Below, in pieces: positions 53,928 through 62,430 of a DNA stretch of 64,000 nt. Each line of letters begins with the position of its first letter. The first letter of the stretch is position 1. Made by a program: the position numbers and the translations under genes. The notes below the pieces were generated by a model. That model did not search any database. It was not told the DNA's origin and worked only from the letters and a program-made list of their open reading frames with translations. The stretch is from Streptomyces cyaneochromogenes (GTDB lineage Bacteria > Actinomycetota > Actinomycetes > Streptomycetales > Streptomycetaceae): NCBI RefSeq assembly GCF_003963535.1, contig NZ_CP034539.1, positions 1,488,001-1,552,000 on the forward strand. Direction: 5' to 3'.

Positions 53928-55636
53928 GCCTTCACCTCCGCCCGCAGCTCCTCCGGCAGATGGAACCGCGCCAGGATCGCCGCCGTCCCGGGCGGCACCC
54001 GGCCCGGGGTGGCCAGGGACACCAGCACCATGGTGAGGAAGCCCAGCGGCACCGACCAGAGCGCGGGCCAGGCGAGCAGCGCGTGCAGTGCGCCGGAGCC
54101 CGGGAAGCCCGCCATGGTCGCCGCGACGGCGAGCAGCGCCGAGCCGCCGCCGACCAGCATCCCGGCGGCCGCGCCGGGCGGGGTCAGTCGCCGCCACCAG
54201 ATGCCGAGGACGAGCAGCGGGCAGAAGGAGGACGCCGACACGGCGAAGGCGAGGCCCACCGCGTCGGCGACCGGGAGCCCGCCGACCAGGACGCTCGCCG
54301 CGAGGGGGACGGCCATGGCGAGGACCGTGCCGAGCCGGAAGTGCCGTACGCCGCGCGACGGGAGCACGTCCTGGGTGAGGACGCCCGCGACGGCCATGGT
54401 CAGGCCGGAGGCCGTGGACAGGAACGCGGCGAAGGCACCCCCGGCGACCAGCGCGCCGAGCAGGTCGCCGCCCAGGCCGCCGATCATGCGGTCGGGCAGG
54501 AGGAGCACGGCGGCGTCCGCGTGGCCGGTGAGGGTGAGTTCGGGGGCGTAGAGGCGGCCGAGGGCGCCGTAGACCGGGGGCAGCAGGTAGAAGGCGCCGA
54601 TCAGGCCGAGGACGGCGACGGTGGTGCGGCGGGCGGCGACGCCGTGCGGGCTGGTGTAGAAGCGGACGACGACGTGCGGCAGGCCCATGGTGCCGAGGAA
54701 GGTGGCGAGGATCAGTCCGTAGGTGGCGTACAGGGGGCGTTCGCCGCGGCTCTCGGCCTGCGAGGGTGACAGGCTGCCGCCCGCCCGGTGGTCGGGTTCG
54801 GGGACCTCGGCGCCCTTGGCGAAGGTCAGGCGGGTGCCGCCGTCGATGCGGTGCGTGCCGGCGGGGAGCCGGAGCTGCTTGTCCTCGTGGTCGCGGCCGT
54901 CGATCGTGCCGCTGACCGTGACCGTCAGGGGGCGGTCGAGCTTCAGGTCGAGGGTGCCGTCGACGCGGACGACGCTCTGTTCGCGGAAGGTGGCCGGTTC
55001 GTCGAAGGCGCGCCGGGGGGCCTCGTCGCCCTGCCAGGCGAGGACCAGGAAGAGGGCGGGGACCAGCAGGGCGGTGAGTTTGAGCCAGTACTGGAAGGCC
55101 TGCACGAAGGTGATGCTGCGCATGCCCCCCGCGGCGACGATGGCGACCACGACGACGGCGACGATCACCCCGCCGAGCGAGTCGGGCGCACCGGTCAGCA
55201 CGGTCAGCGTCAGTCCGGCGCCCTGGAGTTGGGGCAGCAGATACAGCCAGCCGGTGCCGACGACGAAGGCGCCCGCGAGCCGCCGTACCGCCTGTGAGGA
55301 CAGGCGGGCCTCGGCGAAGTCGGGGAGGGTGTAGGCGCCGGAGCGGCGCAGCGGGGCGGCGACGAACAGCAGCAGGACGAGGTATCCGGCGGTGTACCCG
55401 ACCGGGTACCAGAGCATGTCCGGGCCCTGTACGAGGACCAGGCCCGCGATGCCGAGGAAGGAGGCGGCGGAGAGGTACTCGCCGCTGATCGCGGCCGCGT
55501 TGAGGCGGGGGCCGACGGTGCGGGAGGCGACGTAGAAGTCGGAGGTGGTGCGGGAGATGCGCAGGCCGAAGGCGCCGACCAGGATGGTCGCCAGGACGAC
55601 CAGGGCGACGGCGGGGACGGCGTAGCTGGAGTTCAC
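53924..55636 (-). CDS. Sodium:solute symporter (acetate/pyruvate ActP-like) with external insert
   Basis: The 570-residue SSS-family carrier has about 13 membrane helices, beginning YAVPAVALVVLATILVGAFG, with the signature region ASRTVGPRLNAAAISGEYLS (substrate and Na+ path) and ATFLGTMGLPHVVVRFYTSP. Between helices about 6 and 7 lies a roughly 80-residue polar, beta-rich insert (about 215-300) not present in the E. coli homologue ActP. It resembles monocarboxylate carriers. The start is GTG with GAGGAA upstream. The neighbours (response regulator, DUF485-like protein, histidine kinase) make it a likely co-sensor of its substrate. Confidence 0.9.
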   Translation of the reverse strand: MNSSYAVPAVALVVLATILVGAFGLRISRTTSDFYVASRTVGPRLNAAAISGEYLSAASFLGIAGLVLVQGPDMLWYPVGYTAGYLVLLLFVAAPLRRSGAYTLPDFAEARLSSQAVRRLAGAFVVGTGWLYLLPQLQGAGLTLTVLTGAPDSLGGVIVAVVVVAIVAAGGMRSITFVQAFQYWLKLTALLVPALFLVLAWQGDEAPRRAFDEPATFREQSVVRVDGTLDLKLDRPLTVTVSGTIDGRDHEDKQLRLPAGTHRIDGGTRLTFAKGAEVPEPDHRAGGSLSPSQAESRGERPLYATYGLILATFLGTMGLPHVVVRFYTSPHGVAARRTTVAVLGLIGAFYLLPPVYGALGRLYAPELTLTGHADAAVLLLPDRMIGGLGGDLLGALVAGGAFAAFLSTASGLTMAVAGVLTQDVLPSRGVRHFRLGTVLAMAVPLAASVLVGGLPVADAVGLAFAVSASSFCPLLVLGIWWRRLTPPGAAAGMLVGGGSALLAVAATMAGFPGSGALHALLAWPALWSVPLGFLTMVLVSLATPGRVPPGTAAILARFHLPEELRAEVKA

Positions 55637-55656
55637 GGCGGCGTCGTTCCTCGGGC

Positions 55657-56016
55657 TCAGCGGTCTTCGACGAGGCGCACGAAGTCCCGTTCGTTGCGTT
55701 CCGCGCGCCGGACGTACCAGCGGGCCAGGAGGACCAGGGGCGCGTAGAGGCCGAAGCCGAGCACCAGCCATTCGAGGCCGCGGGCGTCGGGCATGGCCGC
55801 GAACAGCAGGGGCAGGGGGCCGATGAGCAGGCCGAGGACCGCGAACACGGTGAGTCCGGCGCGGAGTTGGCTGCGCATCAGGGAGCGGACGTAGGTGTGG
55901 CCGAGGGTGGTCTGCTCGTCGATCTCGGTGCGCGGGCGGTAGTAGCCGGGGGCGCGGCGGGTCTGCCGGGGCGGGCCGGTGACGACGACACGGCGGTCGG
56001 CGGGGCTCTGGGGCAT
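55657..56016 (-). CDS. DUF485-like small membrane protein, symporter partner
   Basis: The 119-residue protein has two membrane helices (LTVFAVLGLLIGPLPLLFAA and EWLVLGFGLYAPLVLLARWY) after a basic N-terminus (TYVRSLMRSQLRAG). Such proteins are encoded just before ActP-type symporters and probably help their assembly or activity. GAGGAGG lies 8 nt before the ATG. A GTG two codons earlier is too close to the SD. The start nearly abuts the regulator stop. It lies 20 bp before the symporter. Confidence 0.8.
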   Translation of the reverse strand: MPQSPADRRVVVTGPPRQTRRAPGYYRPRTEIDEQTTLGHTYVRSLMRSQLRAGLTVFAVLGLLIGPLPLLFAAMPDARGLEWLVLGFGLYAPLVLLARWYVRRAERNERDFVRLVEDR

Positions 56017-56018
56017 GG

Positions 56019-56771
56019 TCACGGCCTCCTCATGAGCAGGTCCCGCAGCTCACGCGCGTGCCGGCGGCTGACCTGGAGTTCCTCGGAGCCGACCATGACG
56101 CTGACGGTGCCCGCGTCCAGGCGGAGTTCGCCGATGTGGCGCAGGGCGACGAGATGGCGGCGGTGGATGCGCACGAAGCCGCGGGAGCGCCAGCGCTCCT
56201 CCAGGGTCGACAGCGGGATGCGGATGAGGTGGCTGCCCTTGTCGGTGTGCAGGCGGGCGTAGTCGCCCTGGGCCACGACGTGGGTGATGTCGTCGACGGA
56301 GACGAACCGGGTCACGCCGCCGAGCTCGACGGGTATGTGGTCGGGGTCGGGCTCGCTCACGGGGATGCGGGGGGCGGCGGTCTCCCTGAGCTCGGCGGCC
56401 CGGCGGACGGCCTCCGCCAGGCGCTCCTTGCGCACGGGCTTGAGGACGTAGTCGACGGCCTTGAGGTCGAAGGCCTGGACGGCGAAGTCCTCGTGGGCGG
56501 TGACGAAGACGACGAGCGGCGGGTTGGCGAAGCCGGTGAGCAGCCGGGCCAGGTCGAGGCCGTCCAGGCCGGGCATGTGGATGTCGAGGAAGACGACGTC
56601 GATCGCCTCGGGCCCGCCCGGCCCGGACTCCAGTGCGCGGTTGATCCGGCGCAGCGCCTCGGTCGCGTCGCCGGCGCCCTCCGCGGTGCCGATCCGGGGA
56701 TCGGCGTTCAGGAGGTAGAGGAGCTCCTCCAGCGAGGGGCGTTCGTCGTCGACAGCCAGGGCACGCAGCAT
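56019..56771 (-). CDS. LytTR-type response regulator
   Basis: The 250-residue regulator has a receiver domain (about 1-125; acidic pocket AVDDE, phospho-acceptor Asp63 in FLDIHMPG, Lys in YVLKPVRKE) and a LytTR DNA-binding domain (about 150-250; ITHVVAQGDYARLHTDKGSH and IHRRHLVALRHIGELRLDAG). It is the first gene of the four-gene operon ending with the LytS-type kinase. The layout recalls the BtsSR/YpdAB systems of E. coli, which respond to pyruvate-like acids and control transporters. The SD is weak. It diverges from an Lrp gene by 78 bp. Confidence 0.93.
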   Translation of the reverse strand: MLRALAVDDERPSLEELLYLLNADPRIGTAEGAGDATEALRRINRALESGPGGPEAIDVVFLDIHMPGLDGLDLARLLTGFANPPLVVFVTAHEDFAVQAFDLKAVDYVLKPVRKERLAEAVRRAAELRETAAPRIPVSEPDPDHIPVELGGVTRFVSVDDITHVVAQGDYARLHTDKGSHLIRIPLSTLEERWRSRGFVRIHRRHLVALRHIGELRLDAGTVSVMVGSEELQVSRRHARELRDLLMRRP

Positions 56772-56837
56772 GAATCCGGAGTGTAGGAGCAATTCGCACG
56801 CCTGCACACGTGCCGACGTCTGTGCGTTCCCGCTGGA

Positions 56838-56843
56838 TACAGT
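56838..56843 (+). promoter_or_regulatory. -10 box TACAGT for a leaderless Lrp/AsnC message
   Basis: TACAGT ends 6 nt before the ATG and no SD is present, which fits leaderless transcription. No strong -35 is visible. Confidence 0.4.
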
Positions 56844-56849
56844 GCCGCC

Positions 56850-57335
56850 ATGGAGAGCAGGACCTCGCCGTTCGACGAGATCGACCGGAAGATCATCACC
56901 GCGTTGATGGCGAACGCCAGGACGAGCTTCGCCGAGATCGGCACGGCCGTCGGGCTGTCCTCGACGGCGGTCAAGCGGCGCGTGGACCGGCTGCGCGACA
57001 CGGGTGTGATCACCGGGTTCACGGCGACGGTCAAGCCGTCGGCGCTGGGCTGGCGCACGGAGGCGTACGTCGAGGTGTACTGCGAGGGCGCGGCGCCGCC
57101 GCGGCGGCTCGCGGAGGTGGTCCGCAACCATCCGGAGATCACCGCGGCGATGACGGTGACGGGGGGCGCGGACGCGCTGCTGCATGTGCGGGCGCGGGAC
57201 GTGGACCACTTCGAGGAGGTGCTGGAGCGTATCCGCGTCGAGCCGTTCATCCGCAAGACGATCAGCGTGATGGTGCTGTCCCATCTGCTCCCGGAGAGTC
57301 CTGAGGCGGGGGCGACACAGCCCGCGCCGGAATAA
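56850..57335 (+). CDS. Lrp/AsnC-family regulator of the arginine-ornithine genes
   Basis: The 161-residue protein has an N-terminal helix-turn-helix (about 8-60; RTSFAEIGTAVGLSSTAVKR) and a RAM ligand-binding domain (about 65-145; TVTGGADALLHVRARDVDHF). Such proteins bind amino acids as octamers or dimers. It lies upstream of the DDAH-like and rocD genes and probably responds to arginine or ornithine. The 154-bp gap after it contains AT-rich runs and TGCGT-N4-ACGCA (57389-57402), a possible Lrp site. Confidence 0.9.
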   Translation: MESRTSPFDEIDRKIITALMANARTSFAEIGTAVGLSSTAVKRRVDRLRDTGVITGFTATVKPSALGWRTEAYVEVYCEGAAPPRRLAEVVRNHPEITAAMTVTGGADALLHVRARDVDHFEEVLERIRVEPFIRKTISVMVLSHLLPESPEAGATQPAPE

Positions 57336-57489
57336 ACCTCGCGGCGCGCAGTGGTACTGCGTTCGTGCGGGAAAATTCGCAGCATTCCTGCGTGGACACG
57401 CAATATTTGTTCCTTGTCGCTCGTATTCGCCGCTTCCTACCTTTGTGTCAACCTCAGTCGACACTCGCAGGAAGCGGAGGAACCCCTCT

Positions 57490-58299
57490 GTGTCCGACAC
57501 CCGTGTGCCGCGCCGGCGGCGGTATCTCGTCTGCGAACCCAGACACTTCGCCGTGCAGTACGCGATCAACCCCTGGATGCGTCCCGACGCACCCGTCGAC
57601 GTGGACCTGGCCCAGGAGCAGTGGCAGCGGCTGATCCGCGCCTACCGGGACCACGGCCACACCGTCGACGCGGTGGAGCCCGCTCCCGGCCTGCCCGACA
57701 TGGTCTTCGCCGCGAACTCGGCGGTCGTCGTGGGCGGCCGCGTCTTCGGCTCCCTCTTCCACGCGCCGGAGCGGCGCCCCGAGTCCACGCACTACGACAC
57801 CTGGTTCAAGACGGCGGGCTACGACGTGTACCGCCCCGAGTCGGTGTGCGAGGGCGAGGGCGACCTGGTCTGGACCGGCCGGTACGTCCTGGCCGGCACC
57901 GGTTTCCGTACCACCCGCGAGGCGCATCGCGAGGTGCAGGAGTTCTTCGGGCACCCGGTGATCAGCCTGACCCTGGTGGATCCGCGGTTCTACCACCTGG
58001 ACACGGCGCTGTTCGTCCTCGACGACGACAACATCGCGTACTACCCGGAGGCCTTCTCGCCGGGCAGCCGTGAGGTGCTCGGGCGGCTGTACCCGGACGC
58101 GGTGCTCGCGACCCGGGACGACGCGATGGCGTTCGGTCTGAACTCCGTGTCCGACGGCCGCAACGTCTTCATCGCGCCCCAGGCCGAGGCCCTCTCCGCC
58201 GCCCTCGCCGATCGCGGCTATGTCCCCGTCCCCGTCGACCTGTCGGAGTTCCGCAAGGCCGGCGGCGGCATCAAGTGCTGCACCCAGGAGATCCGCTGA
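57490..58299 (+). CDS. DDAH/arginine-deiminase-superfamily amidinohydrolase
   Basis: The 269-residue guanidino-modifying enzyme has the alpha/beta propeller fold. PDMVFAANSAVVVGGRVFGS provides the substrate Asn/Asp near residue 60, and GEGDLVWTGRYVLAGTGFRT and DPRFYHLDTALFVLDDD provide the acidic and His residues. GGGIKCCTQEIR carries the nucleophile (Cys263, or less likely Cys264). It is annotated as dimethylargininase in relatives, giving citrulline. But rocD, which needs ornithine, follows with a 1-bp overlap (TGATG), so a direct arginine-to-ornithine dihydrolase activity like that of cyanobacterial ArgZ is worth testing. GGAGGA lies before the GTG start; the frame opens 15 codons earlier. 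Confidence 0.85.
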   Translation: MSDTRVPRRRRYLVCEPRHFAVQYAINPWMRPDAPVDVDLAQEQWQRLIRAYRDHGHTVDAVEPAPGLPDMVFAANSAVVVGGRVFGSLFHAPERRPESTHYDTWFKTAGYDVYRPESVCEGEGDLVWTGRYVLAGTGFRTTREAHREVQEFFGHPVISLTLVDPRFYHLDTALFVLDDDNIAYYPEAFSPGSREVLGRLYPDAVLATRDDAMAFGLNSVSDGRNVFIAPQAEALSAALADRGYVPVPVDLSEFRKAGGGIKCCTQEIR

Positions 58300-59516
58300 T
58301 GACCGCTCCCGTCACCACCCGCTCGTCCGCCGACCTGATCCGCGCCGAGGAACCGGTCGTCGCCCACAACTACCACCCGCTGCCCGTGGTCGTCGCCCGT
58401 GCCGAGGGCACCTGGGTGGAGGACGTGGAGGGCCGCCGGTACCTGGACATGCTGGCCGGCTACTCGGCCCTGAACTTCGGCCATCGCCACCCGGCGCTGA
58501 TCGAGGTGGCCCATCGCCAGCTGGACCGCCTGACCCTGACCTCCCGCGCGTTCCACAACGACCGCCTCGCCGAGTTCGCCGAGCGGCTGGCGGCGCTGAC
58601 GGGCCTCGACATGGTGCTGCCGATGAACACGGGCGCCGAGGCGGTGGAGAGCGGCATCAAGGTGGCCCGCAAGTGGGCGTACGAGGTGAAGGGCGTCCCG
58701 GCCGACCGGGCGACGATCGTGGTCGCCGCGGAGAACTTCCACGGCCGTACGACGACGATCGTCAGCTTCTCGACGGACGAGAGCGCGCGGCAGGGCTTCG
58801 GCCCCTTCACACCCGGCTTCCGGATCGTGCCGTACAACGACCTGGCGGCGCTGGAGGCGGCGGTCGACGAGACGACGGCGGCGGTGCTGCTGGAGCCGAT
58901 CCAGGGCGAGGCCGGGGTCGTCATCCCCGACGAGGGCTATCTGGCCGGGGTGCGCGAGCTGACCCGCCGCAAGGGCTGCCTGTTCATCGCGGACGAGATC
59001 CAGTCGGGCCTCGGCCGCACGGGGCGTACGCTCGCCGTCGAGCACGAGGGGGTCGTCCCGGACGTACTGCTCCTCGGCAAGGCGCTGGGCGGCGGCATCG
59101 TCCCGGTGTCGGCGGTGGTGGCCCGACGCGATGTGCTCGGCGTCCTGCGGCCGGGCGAGCACGGGTCGACCTTCGGCGGCAACCCGCTGTCCGCGGCGGT
59201 CGGCACGGCCGTGGTCGACCTCCTGGAGACGGGCGAGTTCCAGCGCCGCGCGGCCGAGCTGGGCGTGGTCCTGCGGGGCGGCCTGTCGGCCCTGCTCGGC
59301 AAGGGCGTCGTCGGCTTCCGCGCGCGGGGCCTGTGGGCGGGCGTCGACATCGACCCGGCGGTCGGCACGGGCCGCGAGATCAGCCAACGCCTCCTGCGCG
59401 AGGGAATCCTGGTCAAGGACACCCACGGCTCCACCATCCGCCTGGCGCCGCCCCTGACGATCACGTCGGAGGAGTTGGAGGGGGCGCTGGGGGCGCTGGA
59501 GAGGGTCCTGACGTGA
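58299..59516 (+). CDS. rocD: Ornithine aminotransferase
   Basis: The 405-residue class III aminotransferase converts ornithine to glutamate 5-semialdehyde, on the way to glutamate or proline. It binds PLP through Lys261 in LLLGKALGGGIVPVSA. MNTGAEAVESGIKVARKW, NFHGRTTTIVSFS and IADEIQSGLGRTG are the usual motifs. It overlaps the DDAH-like gene, so their products are made together. A 13-bp hairpin terminator follows. Confidence 0.94.
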   Translation: MTAPVTTRSSADLIRAEEPVVAHNYHPLPVVVARAEGTWVEDVEGRRYLDMLAGYSALNFGHRHPALIEVAHRQLDRLTLTSRAFHNDRLAEFAERLAALTGLDMVLPMNTGAEAVESGIKVARKWAYEVKGVPADRATIVVAAENFHGRTTTIVSFSTDESARQGFGPFTPGFRIVPYNDLAALEAAVDETTAAVLLEPIQGEAGVVIPDEGYLAGVRELTRRKGCLFIADEIQSGLGRTGRTLAVEHEGVVPDVLLLGKALGGGIVPVSAVVARRDVLGVLRPGEHGSTFGGNPLSAAVGTAVVDLLETGEFQRRAAELGVVLRGGLSALLGKGVVGFRARGLWAGVDIDPAVGTGREISQRLLREGILVKDTHGSTIRLAPPLTITSEELEGALGALERVLT

Positions 59517-59539
59517 CGGCCCCGGCCTGACACAACAGA

Positions 59540-59580
59540 CCGGCAGCCCGGCTCCCGCACCATCGGGGCCGGGCTGCCGG
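59540..59580 (+). terminator. Hairpin terminator after rocD
   Basis: CCGGCAGCCCGGC and GCCGGGCTGCCGG are perfect 13-bp arms around a 15-base loop, 24 bp after the stop codon. Confidence 0.85.
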
Positions 59581-59610
59581 ACGTCGGCCGGCGCATCCGC
59601 GCACACCGGC

Positions 59611-59805
59611 ACACCCCTCCTGTTTCCGCCATTTCCCTGTGCGCCCCCGGCCCCCCTCCACCTCCCGGCCCACCACCTCTCTCCTCGCCCCTCCCTCACC
59701 ACCGCCCCCGCCTCCACCACGCACGTTCCCGCACCCCGCGCCGCTCCCCCGCCCTCTCTGCGGCCCACCGCTCCCCCGCTCCCCGCCCCCACCCGGCCCC
59801 CCACA
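59611..59805 (+). other. Pyrimidine-rich tract, strand-asymmetric
   Basis: For about 195 bases the plus strand is almost all C and T with A, and very few G (for example CCCTCCACCTCCCGG, then CCACCTCTCTCCTCGCC). It separates the rocD terminator from the PAS-GAF phosphatase gene and encodes nothing recognisable. No promoter is clear within it. Confidence 0.7.
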
Positions 59806-59834
59806 AAGAGGCGGCGTTGACCGGAAGGGTGAAG

Positions 59835-62342
59835 ATGGGGACAAGAGGTGGTAGACCGCTCTCAGCGACAGAGAGGTCGGCCGTGGGCACACACGAGGAG
59901 CAGGGCGTAGCCAGGCAGGGGTTCGACGTGGCGGACGCCGCGCCTCTGCTGCTCGACGCGCAGGGTCTGGTGACGGGGTGGACCAGGGACGCGCAGCGGC
60001 TGCTGGCGTACGTGGCCTCCGAGGCGGTGGGAAAGCACGTCGGCGAGCTGTTCGACGCGCAGGACGCCGGGCGGCTCCCGGAGCTGATCGAGCGGTGCCG
60101 CGAGGAGGGCGGCTGGGCGGGGCTGCTGACGGCGGTACGCAAGGGCGGCGCGCCGGTCCGGCTGATGGTGCGGATCACCTCGGCCCTCGACGCCCAGGGC
60201 CCCTCGCGCTGGCTCGTGCTCCTGTCCGCGCTCGGGGACGCCCACGGTTGGGACATGAGCCGCGACACCCTGGAGCAGATGGTCGCCCGCTCCCCCGTGG
60301 GCATAGCGATCGTGGACACGGACCTGCGCTACGTCTGGTCGAACCGGGCCCTCGCCCAGTTCGGCGGCGGCCCCCCACCCCACCGGCTCGGGATGCGGCT
60401 CGCGGACATCCAGCCCGGCCTGGACGCCCAGTCCATCGAGGCACAGATGCGCCAGGTCCTGGAGACCGGCGACCCGATCGTCGGCTACGAGCACGTGGGC
60501 CACGCCCGCTCCGCCCCGCTGCGCGAGACCGCGCACATGATGTCGTTCACCCGGCTCGACGACGGCCACGGCCACCCGACCGGCGTGTACTACACGGTGG
60601 AGGACATCTCCGACCGGCACCGCGCCCGGCAGCGGCTGGCCCTGCTCGACCGGGCCGGCGAGCACATCGGCCGCAGCCTCGACATCACCCGCACCGCCCA
60701 GGAGCTGGCGGACGTGGCCGTACCGGGACTCGCCGACATCGTCACGGTGGACCTGCTGGAGTCGGTGCTGCGGGGCGGCGAGCCCGCGCCCGGGCCGTTG
60801 AGCGACACGGAACCGGTGCCGCTGCGCCGGGCGGGACACCAGTCGGTCGACGGGAGCGTGCCGGTGACCGTCGTCGACATCGGCGAGGTGGCCGCCTATC
60901 CGGCAAACTCGCCTCCGATCCGCTGCCTGCGGACGGGCAAGTCCTGGCGCGAGGAGAAACTCGATCCGCTCGGCGAGGCCTGGGCCAAGCACGCGCGCGG
61001 CGGTCAGGCCGCGATCTTCCTGGAACTGGGCCTGCACAGCGTGATGATCGTGCCGATCCGGGCACGGGGCGTCACCCTGGGCGTCACCACGTTCTTCCGG
61101 CGCCACCGCCAGGAGCCGTTCGAGGAGGACGACCTGAACCTGGCCGAGGACCTCGTCTCCCGCGCCGCCGTCTGTGTCGACAACGCCCGGCGCTACACCC
61201 GCGAACGCGACGCCGCCCTGGTCCTGCAGCGCAGCCTGCTGCCGCACCGCCTGCCCGAGCAGGACGCCCTCGAGGTGGCCGCCTGCTACCGGCCGGCCGA
61301 CGAGCTGACCGGCCTCGGCGGCGACTGGTACGACGTCATCCCGCTGTCGGGGGCCCGCGTCGCCCTGGTGGTGGGCGAGGTGCCCGGGCACGGCATCGGC
61401 GCCGCCGCGGCGATGGGGCGGCTGCGTACGGCCGTACGGACACTCGCCGCGCTGGATCTGCCGCCCGACGAGGTGCTGGCCCATCTGGACGACCTGGTCG
61501 CGCGGTCGGCCCGCGAGGAGGGCGTCGAGCCGGGCGGGGAGGAGTCCGACAGCGCGCAGTCCGTGGGGGCGGGGTGCGTGTACCTCGTCTACGACCCGGT
61601 CGACGGGACCTGCACCATGGCGGTCGCGGGCCATCCGGCGCCCGCCGTGGTCATGCCCGACGGCACCGTCACCTTCGTCGACGTGCCGCAGGGCCCGCCG
61701 CTCGGCGTCGGCGGTCCCCCCTTCGAGTCGGTGGAGCTGGCCCTGGCGGCGGGCAGCACGCTCGCCCTGCACACCGACGGACTGCTGGCCGGCGGGGACG
61801 CCTGGGCCCTGGACGCGGACCGGGCCCGGCTGCGGCGGGCGCTGGAGCAGGGCGCGGCATCGCTCGACAGGCAGTGCCGGACCGTGGTCGACGCGCTGGT
61901 GCCGGACCGGCCGTACGACGACGTGGCCCTACTGATGGCCCGCACCCGGCTCCTGGGCGCCGAGCAGGTCGCAGACTGGGACCTGCCCGCGGACCCGGCC
62001 GCCGTCGCCGACGCCCGTAAGACGGCCACCCGGCAGCTGTCCGAGTGGGGGCTGGAGGAGCTGGCGTTCACGACGGAACTGGTGGTCAGCGAGCTGGTCA
62101 CCAACGCCATCCGGTACGCCGCCGGCCCCATCCGGCTGCGTCTGATCCGGGAGCGGGCACTGTTCTGCGAGGTCTCTGACGGCGGCGCCACCGCCCCGCA
62201 TCTGCGTCACCCGCGGACCACCGACGAGGGAGGGCGCGGGCTGCTGCTGGTCTCCCAGTTCACCCAGCAGTGGGGCACCCGCTTCGTGCCCGAAGGGAAG
62301 ATCATCTGGGCCGAGCAGTCGCTGCTGGATCCGTCGCCCTGA
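59835..62342 (+). CDS. PAS-PAS-GAF-SpoIIE phosphatase-HATPase regulator
   Basis: The 835-residue protein, without membrane helices, has two PAS domains (about 35-135 and 140-260; ARSPVGIAIVDTDLRYVWSN), a GAF domain (about 275-450), a SpoIIE-type PP2C phosphatase (about 465-685; GGDWYDVIPL, LHTDGLLAGG, YDDVALLMAR) and a C-terminal HATPase_c (about 700-830; FTTELVVSELVTNAIRYAAG). Such proteins act as both phosphatase and anti-sigma-type kinase in partner-switch signalling. The phosphatase metal motif reads VVGEVPGHGIGAA: Glu515 replaces the Asp seen in the downstream homologue. The start is uncertain: the ATG has GGAAGGG upstream, but a GTG at 59883 with AGAGAGG and a TTG at 59817 are possible. 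The second phosphatase gene follows 88 bp later. Confidence 0.88.
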   Translation: MGTRGGRPLSATERSAVGTHEEQGVARQGFDVADAAPLLLDAQGLVTGWTRDAQRLLAYVASEAVGKHVGELFDAQDAGRLPELIERCREEGGWAGLLTAVRKGGAPVRLMVRITSALDAQGPSRWLVLLSALGDAHGWDMSRDTLEQMVARSPVGIAIVDTDLRYVWSNRALAQFGGGPPPHRLGMRLADIQPGLDAQSIEAQMRQVLETGDPIVGYEHVGHARSAPLRETAHMMSFTRLDDGHGHPTGVYYTVEDISDRHRARQRLALLDRAGEHIGRSLDITRTAQELADVAVPGLADIVTVDLLESVLRGGEPAPGPLSDTEPVPLRRAGHQSVDGSVPVTVVDIGEVAAYPANSPPIRCLRTGKSWREEKLDPLGEAWAKHARGGQAAIFLELGLHSVMIVPIRARGVTLGVTTFFRRHRQEPFEEDDLNLAEDLVSRAAVCVDNARRYTRERDAALVLQRSLLPHRLPEQDALEVAACYRPADELTGLGGDWYDVIPLSGARVALVVGEVPGHGIGAAAAMGRLRTAVRTLAALDLPPDEVLAHLDDLVARSAREEGVEPGGEESDSAQSVGAGCVYLVYDPVDGTCTMAVAGHPAPAVVMPDGTVTFVDVPQGPPLGVGGPPFESVELALAAGSTLALHTDGLLAGGDAWALDADRARLRRALEQGAASLDRQCRTVVDALVPDRPYDDVALLMARTRLLGAEQVADWDLPADPAAVADARKTATRQLSEWGLEELAFTTELVVSELVTNAIRYAAGPIRLRLIRERALFCEVSDGGATAPHLRHPRTTDEGGRGLLLVSQFTQQWGTRFVPEGKIIWAEQSLLDPSP

Positions 62343-62430
62343 TCTGCCGAATCGCTCCAGATGTAGTACATCGGTACATAAGCGATGCAGCATGGGAAAC
62401 TGGTCAGGTCCCGGTGGTGAGGCGGGAGCC

